A DNA stretch of 64,000 nt, from the NCBI RefSeq assembly GCF_009498275.1, contig NZ_CP045643.1:8184001-8248000 (forward strand), read 5' to 3'. Source of the DNA: Streptomyces fagopyri (GTDB taxonomy: Bacteria > Actinomycetota > Actinomycetes > Streptomycetales > Streptomycetaceae). A program made the translations under genes and the position numbers. Numbering within the stretch: the stretch's first letter is position 1; every line of letters starts with the position of its first letter. Positions 15,454 to 26,500 of the stretch are shown one piece after another. Below the pieces are notes generated by a model. It was not told the origin of the DNA. It saw nothing but the letters and a program-made list of their open reading frames with translations, and did no database searches.

Positions 15454-17178
15454 ATGGCTCGTTCCCTGGTCGATTTACTGACCGCGCACGCCTCCCGACA
15501 GCCTGACCGGACCGCTTACCGGTATCTCGTCACGGGTGACTGCGACGGAGAGATCCAGGACATCTCCTACGGGCGGCTGGCCGAGCGCTCCCGGGCCGTG
15601 GCCGCTTGGCTGCAGGAACGCGGACTGGCCGGTTCCCGCGCGATGCTGCTCTATCCACCCGGACTCGAGTTCATGTCCGCATATCTGGGCTGTCTTTCGG
15701 CCGGAGTCGTCGCCGTACCGGGCGTGCCTCCGCAGGGACGGTCGCAGAATCACCGTGCGCTGCTCCGGACGAGGCGCCTGATGGCCGACGCGGACGTCAG
15801 GGTGATCCTGGGCGGCCGTGACGTGATGGCCACCTTGGCGGGTACGGCGGAGCACCTGCCGGAACTGGCCGGGATCACCCGCGTCGCGACCGAGGACATC
15901 CCCGACGAGGCGGCCGGCTCCTGGCGCGAGCCCGACCTCACCGCCGACTCCGTCGCCTTCCTCCAGTACACCTCCGGATCCACCTCCGCCCCGCGCGGCG
16001 TGATGGTGACGCACGGGAACCTGCTGGACAACGAGCGGATCATCACGGAACGGATGGGCCACACCCCGGAGGTGATCGAGGAGTACGGTCACGAACTCTT
16101 CGTCAGCTGGCTTCCCGTCTACCACGACATGGGCCTCATCGGCCCGGTCCTGAACGCGGTGCACCTCGGTGTGACCGCCACGTTCTTCTCGCCGCTGCAC
16201 TTCCTGCAACGGCCCGAGCGCTGGCTGAACGCCGTCAGCCACTACGGCCCGCACACCAGCGGCGGCCCCAACTTCGCCTACGAGCTGTGCCTGAAGCACG
16301 CGACGCCCGAACTGCTCGACGGGCTCGACCTGAGCCGTTGGCGCGTCGCCTTCAACGGCGCGGAACCGGTGCGGGCCGCCACCCTGAGCCGGTTCACCGA
16401 GACCTTCGCCGCCGCGGGCTTCCGTCGCGAGGCGCTGTACCCGTGTTACGGCCTGGCGGAGGCCACGCTGATCGTCACCGGCGGTTCGGTACCGGCCCCG
16501 CCCACTCTGGTCGAGTCCGCCGGGACCGGGCCGCACGCCGGCGCGACGGACGCGGTGGCGGTCGGCTCCGGCCGCCCCGGCCCCGGCACCACCGTCGTCA
16601 TCGCCGACCCCGAGCGGCAGGAGGAACTTCCCGAGGGCGAGGTCGGTGAGATCTGGGTCGCCGGCGCCGGCGTAGCCAAGGGCTACTGGCGCAACGCCCT
16701 CGCCACCCGGCAGACGTTCCGGGCCGCCCTGAAGAACCGCGAGGGTCACTTCCTGCGCACCGGCGACCTCGGCTTCCTGCGGGACGGCGAGCTCTTCGTC
16801 ACCGGTCGCCTCAAGGACCTGATGGTCATCGACGGCCGCAACCACCATCCCCAGGACCTGGAACTGTCCGCCGAGATGTCCCACTGGGCGCTGCGGCCCG
16901 GCTGCACCGCCGCCTTCTCCGTGGACGCCGGGGAGGAGGGAGAACGCCCCGTCCTCGTCGCGGAGACGGCCCCGGAGGCGCTGGGCGAGTCCGAGAAGAT
17001 CGTCGACCTGATCCGCGGCGCGATCGGGGAGGCCCACGGCCTGCCGGTGCGCGACGTGGTCCTGATCCACCCCGGCACCATTCCGAAGACGTCCAGCGGG
17101 AAGATCCAGCGCCGGGCCACCCGGACCGCGTACCTCGACGGCACCCTGTCCCCGGTCGGCGCGCCCGCCCGGAGTTGA
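15454..17178 (+). CDS. Fatty acyl-AMP ligase (FAAL)
   Basis: A 574-aa adenylating enzyme. It starts at ATG 15454 with AGGTGAG 9 bp upstream. Core motifs are in order: LQYTSGSTSAPRGVMVTHGNL (A3, about residues 169-189), the FAAL-type stretch WLPVYHDMGLIGPVLNAV, PNFAYELC, YGLAEATLIVTGG (A5), the hinge block FLRTGDLGFLRDGELFVTGRLKDLMVIDGRNHHPQDLE, and the catalytic lysine in PKTSSGKIQRRA near the C-terminus. FAALs activate free fatty acids as acyl-adenylates and pass them directly to an acyl carrier protein rather than CoA. The next gene begins with a stand-alone-type ACP, the obvious acceptor. It therefore supplies the lipid starter of the assembly line. Confidence 0.95.
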   Translation: MARSLVDLLTAHASRQPDRTAYRYLVTGDCDGEIQDISYGRLAERSRAVAAWLQERGLAGSRAMLLYPPGLEFMSAYLGCLSAGVVAVPGVPPQGRSQNHRALLRTRRLMADADVRVILGGRDVMATLAGTAEHLPELAGITRVATEDIPDEAAGSWREPDLTADSVAFLQYTSGSTSAPRGVMVTHGNLLDNERIITERMGHTPEVIEEYGHELFVSWLPVYHDMGLIGPVLNAVHLGVTATFFSPLHFLQRPERWLNAVSHYGPHTSGGPNFAYELCLKHATPELLDGLDLSRWRVAFNGAEPVRAATLSRFTETFAAAGFRREALYPCYGLAEATLIVTGGSVPAPPTLVESAGTGPHAGATDAVAVGSGRPGPGTTVVIADPERQEELPEGEVGEIWVAGAGVAKGYWRNALATRQTFRAALKNREGHFLRTGDLGFLRDGELFVTGRLKDLMVIDGRNHHPQDLELSAEMSHWALRPGCTAAFSVDAGEEGERPVLVAETAPEALGESEKIVDLIRGAIGEAHGLPVRDVVLIHPGTIPKTSSGKIQRRATRTAYLDGTLSPVGAPARS

Positions 17179-17315
17179 CGGCGCCCGCCGGCAACGCGGC
17201 CGCACGTGCCGTCGGCGGCCCCATGCCCGTCACGGCACGTGCGCCGGGTCGCTCCGCCGCGCGCGGTCCGGTTCCGACGGGCACCCGGATCTCGCCGCAT
17301 ACCCGACGGCGCCCG

Positions 17316-17380
17316 CCGACCGGACGTACCGGCCGACCGGACGTACCGGCCGACCGGACGTACCGGCCGACCGGACGTGG
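17316..17380. repeat. 17-bp tandem repeat between FAAL and PKS
   Basis: Three full copies of CCGACCGGACGTACCGG (17316-17332, 17333-17349, 17350-17366) and a partial fourth lie in the 355-bp gap between FAAL and PKS. The unit is partly self-complementary (CCGG-ACGTA-CCGG). No gene is visible in the gap (17179-17533). Confidence 0.75.
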
Positions 17381-17533
17381 CGTCCCTCCCTGCCCGTACG
17401 CCCGAAACCCGCGACGAGCCCACCGGGTTCGCCGCCCGCCCTACGCCGGCGGCAACAGCCGTACACCGTGCGCTCCGCCGTGGCGGCCGTACGGCATCCA
17501 CCTGAGCCCGAGTTCACGAGGACACCTGCCCAG

Positions 17534-20500
17534 ATGCCTGCGAACGAGTCCCCGAAACAGCTTCCCGAGACATCCGCGACGACCCCCGAGGACGTACGGG
17601 CGTGGCTGGTCTCGGCCGTCGCCGAGGCGGCCGGGCTCACCGCGTCGGCCGTCGCCGCGGATCGCCCGATCGCGGAGCTCGGCCTGGGATCACGGCAGTT
17701 GGTGACCTTGGCGGCGGACCTGTCCGAGCGGCTCGGCCGGCCCTTGGAGCCGTCCCTCGTCTTCAACCACCCCACGATCGAGGCGATCACCGCCACCGTC
17801 CTCGGTGAAGGACCCACCGCGACGGCCGATTTGGTCCCCACCCCCGATCCGGCGCGCGCCCCCGACTCCGCACGGGCGGGCGGCGACCTCGCGATCATCT
17901 CCATGGCCTGCCGATTCCCCGGCGGCGCCGACGACCCCGAGGCCCTGTGGCGGCTGCTGGCCGAGGGCGAGGACGCGGTCGGCGAGGTGCCCGCGGGCCG
18001 TTGGGACACCCACGCGCTCCTGGACCCCGATCCGGAGGCCGCCGGCAAGGCGTACACCCTTCGCGGCGGCTTCCTGACCGGCATCGACCGCTTCGACGCG
18101 CCGTTCTTCGGGATCTCGGCGCGCGAGGCCGCGGCCATGGACCCGCAGCAGCGGCTCCTGCTGCTGACCGGCTGGGAGGCGATCGAACGCGCCGGGATCG
18201 TCCCGGAGACACTGAACGGCAGCCTCACGGGCGTCTACATCGGCCTGTACGAGAGCGGATACCTCGCCTCGGCCCGTCTGGACCAGCTCGACGGGCACGT
18301 GGGCACCGGCTCGGCGTCCAGTGTGGCGTCCGGGCGCATCGCGTACACCCTCGGTCTGCAAGGTCCTGCCGTGACCGTCGACACCGCCTGCTCCTCCTCC
18401 CTCGTCGCCCTGCATCTGGCGGCGCGGGCGCTGGCGAACGGTGAGTGCGACCTCGCGCTGGCGGGCGGTGCCACGCTCCTCGTGACGCCGCGCGGGCACG
18501 TCGAGTTCAGCAGACTGGGCGGACTGTCGCCGACCGGGCGGTGCAGCCCGTTCTCCACCGGGGCGGACGGAGTGGTGTGGGCCGAGGGCTGCGGCCTGGT
18601 GCTGCTCAAGCGGCTCGCGGACGCGCGCCGGGACGGCGACCGGGTCCTCGCGGTCGTCAAGGGCTCGGCGGTCAACCAGGACGGCCGGAGCCAGGGCCTG
18701 AGCGCTCCCAACGGCCTGGCACAGGCACGGGTGTTGCGCGCGGCGCTCGACGACGCCGGACTCCGGCCGGAGGACCTGGACTACGTCGAGGCGCACGGCA
18801 CCGGTACGCGGCTCGGTGACCCGGTCGAAGGCCAGGCGCTCGCCTCCGTGTTCGGACCGGGACGCCCGGCGGACCGGCCCCTCGGCGTGGGCTCCCTGAA
18901 GTCCAACATCGGTCACACCCAGGCCGCGGCGGGCATCGGTGGCGTCATCAAGACCGTCCTGTCCCTCGGTCACGAACTGCTTCCGGCGTCACTGCACGCC
19001 GAGATCCCGACCGAGCACGTCGACTGGGCCGGCGGCGGCCTGCGCGTGCACAGCGACGCCCGAGCCTGGCCGCGGCGCGGCGACCGGGTGCGGCGGGCCG
19101 GAGTGAGCGCGTTCGGCATCAGCGGCACCAACGCGCACGTGGTTCTGGAGGAGGCGCCACCGAGGGACGAGCCGCGACCGACCGCGACCTCGGCCGGGGC
19201 GGCGACCGCGACTGCCACGCCCGGCCGGCGCCAGGACACCGAGGAGCCCGGCGCGGTACCCGACGCCGCGCTCTTCCCGCTGTCCGCCCGCACCCTCCCG
19301 GCCCTCCGGGGACAGGCCACCCGGCTGCTCGACGCGCTCGTCGCACGGCCGGACACCGCGCTGCCCGCCGTGGCCGCGACCCTGGCCCACCACCGCACGC
19401 ACTTCGAACACCGTGCCGTCCTGCGGGCGGCCGACCGCGACGAACTGCTCATCGGCCTGCGCGCACTCGCGGCGGGACAGTCCGACACCGGGCTCCTGGT
19501 GGGTCCCCGGCAGACGCGTCCGCCGGGAAAGCTGGCGTTCGTCTTCCCCGGCCAGGGCTCCCAGTGGCCGGGCATGGCCCGCGAACTGCTCGACAGATCA
19601 ACGGTGTTCGCCGACGAACTCGACCGGTGCGACGCGGCCCTGCGCCCCTTCACCGTCTGGTCGGTGGCGGCCGTCCTGCGCGGCGACGAGGGCGCCCCGC
19701 CCCTGGACCGGGTGGACGTCGTCCAGCCGGCCCTGTTCGCCGTGATGGTCTCCCTGGCCGCGGTGTGGCGGGCCCGCGGTGTACGACCGGACGCGGTCGT
19801 CGGGCACAGTCAGGGCGAGGTCGCCGCGGCCTGTGTGGCCGGCGCGCTCAGCCTCAACGACGCGGCAGCGGTGGTCGCCCTGCGCGGGCAGGCCCTGACC
19901 GCGCTGTCCGGCACCGGCGCCATGGCCGTCGTCGGCCTACCGCACACCGAGGTCGAGGCACACCTCGCCGGGCTGGGCGGCCGGGTCTCCGTCGCCGCCG
20001 TGAACAGCGGCCGCTCGACGGTGATCGCCGGTGACACGCGACCGCTCGAATCCCTGCTCGCCGACCTCGACCGGCAACAGGTGTTCGTCCGCCGCCTCGA
20101 CGTCGACTACGCCTCCCACAGCGCGCGGGTCGAGCCGCTGCACGCCACGATCCTCGGCGAACTCGACGGCGTCACCGCCTGTCCGACCCCCGTCGCCTGG
20201 TATTCCACGGTCACCGGTGAACCCGTCACGGAGGAACTCGAAGCCGACTACTGGTACGCGAACCTGCGCGAACCCGTCCGCTTCGCGCCCACCGTGGAGC
20301 GCATGGTGGCCGATGGCTACCGCTTCTTCGTCGAACTCAGCCCCCACCCCTCCCTCGTCACCGCCCTGCTCACGGTCGCCGAGGACTCCGGACACGAGGA
20401 CCTGGCCGCCGTCGGATCGCTGCGTCGCGACGAGGACGGGCCCGCCTGTCTGGACCGCGCCACCGCCGAACTCCACGTGCGCGGACGGCCGGTCGACTGG

Positions 20501-23500
20501 TGCCGGCCGGTACCCGACGCGGAGACGGCCGGACTTCCCACGTACGCCTGGGACGCGCGGTCCTACTGGACAGACCCCGAGCCCGCGGCCGACGCCCCCG
20601 GACTCCTCGACCGCGCCGCGCACCCGCTGCTCGGCATCCAGCTCCAGTCCGCGGACGAGACCCGCTGGACCTTCCGCCACGAGTGGTCGGCGGCCACCGC
20701 CGACTGGCTGCCCGACCACACCGTGTTCGGCCGGACCGTGGTGTCGGGCACCACCCTGATGGAGCTGTGCCGCGCCGCCCTCGCCGTGGCCCGCCCGGAC
20801 GTGCCCGGCGACGTGACCGGCCTGCTCCTGCTCGCGCCCCTCGTCCTGCCGGAGTCCGGCACGGTCGAGGTGTCCGTCGAGGTGGCCACCGCGGGCTCCG
20901 CCCCGGAGATCACCGTCCACGCTCGCCCGCGCGGCCGGCAGGACCCGGACTGGACCCTGCACGCGACCGCTTCGGCGGCCGTTCCCGTCCCGGCGCCGCC
21001 CGCCCGGCCGCCGGTGTGGCCGGAGTCCGCCGAATCCCTGTGGACCACACGGACGTACGAGCGGCTGAACGCCCTCGGCCTCGGCTACGGCCCGGCCTTC
21101 CAGGGCGTCCGGTCGGCGGTCACGACCACCGTCGACGGCGAGCTGCTGGCCCGGCTCTCGCTGCCCTCCGCGGCCCGGGAGCGGACCGACCCCTACCCCG
21201 TCCACCCGGCACTGCTGGACGCGGCGCTGCACGTCGCCGCCGCGCTGGACACGGGCGGCGCGTCCGACGGCCGGGTGCTGCTGCCGGTCGCGGTGGGCCG
21301 GTGCGTCCTGCCGCCCGGCGGCACCGGCGACCTCACGGCGCTGGTCCGGAGGTCGGGCGGCTCCGGGACGGACCTCACCCTCGACGTGACGCTGTGGGAC
21401 ACCGACGGCTCCTTCGCGGGCCGGCTGGAGGACGTACGGCTGCGGGCCGCCGACCCGGCGGACCTGAACGGCGCCTCGGAGAACGGCCGTCACCTGTACG
21501 AAGTGGCGTGGACGGCCGCGCCCGAAGAACCCGCCGGAGCGCCGGGCGCCGTCTGGGCCGTCCACGGCGACCACTCCGGCCCGGACGTCGCCGCGGCCGT
21601 ACGCGGCCTGGAGGCGGCGGGGCTCCAGGTGCGCGAGACGGACGCCGACATCCTCGTACGGTTCTGGCCGCGCCCGGCGCCCGACGCCGAACCGGGGTCC
21701 ACCGCACAGGAACTGGCGGCCGCAGCGCTGGCCGAACTGCGTCATCTCGCGGCGCTCGCGGAGGACCGGCTGCCCGCCCGGACCGTGTGGGTGACCCGCG
21801 ACGCGCTGGCGACCGGCGTCGCGGACACCGTGTCCGGGCTGGCCCAGTCCGTGCTGTGGGGCATGGCCCGCAGCGCCCGGACCGAACACCCGCACCTCGG
21901 ACTGACCCTGCTCGACCTCGACGGCTCCGAGGCCCCCACGGACGGCCTCCTGGCTGCCGTCACGCTCGCCGCCGAACCCGAACTCGCCCTCCGATCAGGG
22001 TCCTTGCTCGTCCCCCGGCTGGTGCGCGCCCGCGCCGCGGACACCCTGCGGATTCCGGCCGGGGACCAGTACGAACTGACCGGGCTCGCGACGGAACCCG
22101 CCCTCTGCGCGGTGGCGGCCCATGCCCTGGCCCCCGGCCAGGTCAGGATCCAGGTGCACGCCGTCGCGGTGCCCGGACCCGGCGGCGCGTCGCCCCGTAC
22201 CGCGTGCGCCGGTGTGCTGACCGAGGCCGGCACCGATACCGGGGACCTCGCTGCGGGTCTGCGGGTCTGCGCCCTCGCCGAGACGCCACCCGGCTCCGAG
22301 GCGGTCGCCGACGCACGGCTGCTCGCGGTCGTCCCGGACGGCGTGCCGTTCACCACCGCGGCGGCCCTGGCCCTTACGGCAGACGGCGCCCACGGCGCCG
22401 GGGAAGCGGCCGCGGCGCTGCGCGCGGCCCTCGTCGGTCCGGCCCGTCCGGTCCGGCCCCGGGCTCTGCCCGTCACCGGCGCACGCGGGGCACTACGGCG
22501 GCGGGCCGCGTCCGGCGAGCCCGTCGTCCTCGACCTGGTCGGGCGTCCCGACCCGACGCCCACGGACGGCACGGTGCTGATCACCGGCGGGCTCGGCGCC
22601 GTCGGCCGGCACATCGCCCGGCATCTCGCCGAACAGGGCGTCCCGCGTCTGCTCCTGACCTCCCGTCGCGGACCCGGCGATCCGCGCGCCGAAGAGCTCA
22701 CCGCCGAACTGACCGCACTGGGCGCCGAGGTGGAGATCGCCGCGTGCGACGCCGCGGACGCCGACGCGCTGGCCGGCGTACTCGCCCGTGTGCCGGCGGA
22801 GTCGCCGTTGCGCGGCGTCGTCCACTGCGCCGGAGTCCTGGACGACGGCGTGATCGCCGGCCTCACGCCCGAACGCCTCGCGCGGGTGCTGCGCCCCAAG
22901 GTCGACGGCGCCGCCCATCTGCACCGGCTCACCGCCGACTTGCCCCTCGACCTGTTCCTGCTCGTCTCCTCGGCGGCCGGTGTCGTCGGCACCGCGGGTC
23001 AGGCCGGGTACGCCGCCGCCAACGCCTTCCTCGACCAACTCGCCCACCACCGGGCCGCCCTGGGGCTTCCCGGCGTCTCGGTCGCCTTCGGCGCCTGGGC
23101 GGGCGAGGGCCTCGCCGCCGAACACGCCGACCTGGAGCGGATGGCCCGCGCCGGCCACCGCGCCGTCACCCCGGACCAGGGCCGTGACCTCGTCCGGCTC
23201 GCCCTGCTCCGGGGCGTACCGCACCTGGTCGCCTGGTCCCTGGACCTGAACCGGCTGCGCGAGAACACGACGGCCACGGACGACCCTTCGACGGCGCTGT
23301 GGCGCTCGTTGCTGCCCGCACCGCGAGCCGGCCGGCGCGACGGCGAAGGTCCGGCGGACCACGGCGAAGGTCTGGCGGACCGGCTGGCCCGGCTGCCGGA
23401 GGCCGAACGCGCCGCACACGTCCTAGCCCTGGTCCGCGAGGAGACCGCGAGGGCGCTCGGCCTGCGCTCGGCGGAATCCGTCCGCCCCGACCGGCCGCTG

Positions 23501-26500
23501 CGTGAACTCGGCATGGACTCGGTCACGGCGGTGGAGCTCCGCAACCGCATCGGCACCCGGATCGGATCCAGGCTCCCCGCCACCCTGCTCTTCGACCACC
23601 CCACCGCGGCCCGGCTCACCGGGCACCTGCTGGCCACCGCGCTCGTCGTGGACGGCCCGAGGGCCCGGCGGAGCCTGCCCGGTCCGCGGCCCGCCCGCGA
23701 CACCGCGCCCCCCTCGGACGAGCCGCTGGCCCTGGTGGGCATGGCGTGCCGTCTGCCCGGCGGTGTACACGATCCCGAGGGCCTGTGGAACCTCGTCGCG
23801 GAGGGCCGCGACGCGGTCGGCCCCTTCCCCGAGGCGCGCTGGGACGTGCCGTCGCTGTACGACCCCGACCCGGACGCCCTGGGCAAGTCGTACGCCAGAG
23901 AGGGCGGATTCCTCGACGACCTGGACGCCTTCGACGCGGGCTTCTTCGGCATCACCCCGAAGGAGGCGGCGGCCATGGACCCGCAGCAGCGGGTGTTGCT
24001 GGAGACGGCCTGGGAGGCACTGGAGCGCGCCGGGATCGTACCCGCCGACCTGGCGGGCAGCCCCACCGGTGTGTACGTCGGCATGTTCGGCAGCGACTAC
24101 CTCGCGGGCTCCCGGCTCGATCAACTGGACGGGTACGTCGGCACCGGGTCGGCGCTGAGCGTCGCGTCGGGACGGCTCGCGTACACGCTGGGTCTGAACG
24201 GGCCCGCGCTCACCGTGGACACGGCCTGTTCCTCGTCGCTGGTGGCGCTGCACCTGGCGGCGCAGGCGCTGCGGTCCGGCGAATGCGACCTGGCGCTCGC
24301 CGGCGGGGTGACCCTGATGGTGACACCGGGCACCTTCGTCGAGTTCAGCCGGCTGCGGGGGCTGTCCCCGACCGGCCGCTGCCGCTCCTTCTCCGACGAC
24401 GCCGACGGGGCCGTCTGGGCCGAGGGCGCGGGCATGGTCGTACTGAAACGGCTCGGCGACGCCCGTCGCGACGGTGACGAGGTGCTCGCCGTACTGCGCG
24501 GCACCGCGGTCAACCAGGACGGGCGCAGTCAGGGACTGTCCGCCCCCAACGGCCCCGCCCAGGAGCAGGTGGTCCGGCGGGCGCTGGAGCTGTCCGGGCT
24601 GGCACCCGCCGACATCGACCACGTCGAGGCGCACGGGACCGGTACGACGCTCGGCGACCCGATCGAGGCGAACGCCCTCGCGGAGGTCTTCGGCGCCTCG
24701 CGCCCGCAGGACCGCCCCCTGCACCTCGGCTCGCTCAAGTCCAACATCGGTCACACGCAAGCCGCTTCCGGCGTGCTCGGGCTGATCAAGGTCGTCCAGT
24801 CCCTGCGTCACGGTTCGCTGCCGCGCACCCTGCACGCCGGCACGCCGAGTCGCCATGTCGACTGGGACGGCAGCGGGTTGCGGCTGCTGCGGGAACCGGC
24901 TCCCTGGCCGTCGACGGGAGAGCGCGTACGGCGGGCCGGAGTGAGCGCCTTCGGGATCAGCGGAACCAACGCGCACCTGATCGTGGAGGAGGCCCCGCGG
25001 GCCGAGGAACGGCCGACGCCGGAAACCGGCACCGCGAAGCGACTGTTCGTGCTGTCCGGACGCGGTGAGTCCGCCGTACGCGGGCAGGCCGCGCGGCTGT
25101 CGCGACACCTCACGAAGGACGTCGGTCTGGCGGACGTCGCCCACACCCTGGCCCGGCACCGCGGCCACTTCGAACGGCGGGCGGGAATCGTGGCGGGCGA
25201 CCGTGACGAACTGCGCGCCCGGCTCGACGCGCTGGCGAGCGGACGGACACCTGCGTCCCGGCCCCACGACGGGCCGACGGGCAAGGTGGCCTTCGTCCTC
25301 GCCGGGCACGGCGGCCAATGGCCGGGCATGGGAATGGAGTTGGCGGACGAGTCGGAGGCGTTCCACGAGGAGTTGTCCCGGATCGACGAAGCGGTGCAGC
25401 GCCACGTCGGATGGTCGGTCCTCAACGTACTGCGAGCCCCCGAGGAGTTCGCTCCGCTCGACCGGACGGAGTTCCTGCAGCCGGTGCTGTTCGCGCTGAA
25501 CGCGGCCCTGGCCGCCGCCTGGCGAGCGCTCGGCGTCCGCCCCGACGCCATGGTCGGGCACAGCCTCGGCGAGATCGCCGCCGCGTACACCGCCGGCGCC
25601 CTCACCCTGGACGACGCCGCCGCCGTGGTGACCGGGCGTGCCGGTGCGGTCGCCCCGCTGGTCGGACAGGGCGGCATGCTGTCCCTGGAACTCCCGTCCG
25701 CGGAGGTCGGGGAGCTGCTCGCGCCCCACCGGGGCCGGCTGTTCGTCGCGGCCGTCAACAGCCCCCGCTCCACCGCCGTTTCCGGCGACGCCGAAGCGCT
25801 GGAGGGGCTGCGTCGGCAACTCGACGAGCAGGGCGTCCCCGTACGACGCCTGTCGACCCCGTTCGCCTCCCACACCCCTTTGATGGACCCGGTCCGCGAG
25901 GACCTGCTCGAACGGCTCGCCGGCATCAGGGGCAGCCGCACACCGACCCCGCTCTACTCGACGGTGCTGGCCGCGCCCGTGCCCGGTGACCGGCTGGACG
26001 CCGACCACTGGTACGCGAACCTCGGCGGCCCGGTCCGTTTCGCGGAAACGATCAGGCGGATGCTCGACGACGGCTACCGCTACTTCGTCGAGCTGAGCCC
26101 GCACCCGTCGCTCACCGCGTCGGTCGAGGCGGTGGCCGCCGAGGCGGGTATCGACGCGGTGGCCGTCGGCTCACTGGGCCGGCAGCGGGACGGACAGGCC
26201 GTACTGCTCGACGGACTGGGGGAGTTGTACGAAGCCGGTTACACGCCCGACTGGCCGGTGCTGTTCCCGGGGCGCCGCAGGGCCGATCTGCCCACGTACG
26301 CCTTCAGCCGCGAACGCCACTGGCTCGCACCCGCCCCGGCCGCCGCGACGGCCGAGGGCTCACCCCTCCTCGGCACGCACGTCGAGGCCAGCGACACACC
26401 CGACCGGCACCTGTTCCAGAGCGAGATCGACCTGCGGGACAGCCGTTTCGCCTACCTCGCCGACCACCGGGTCGGTGGCGAGGTCTGGCTGCCCGGCGCC

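Noticed and set aside
15454..17178. FAAL gene as an acyl-CoA synthetase or NRPS adenylation domain
   Set aside because: The FAAL-type motifs and the ACP directly opening the next protein favour acyl-AMP to ACP transfer. No peptide-specificity code context is present.
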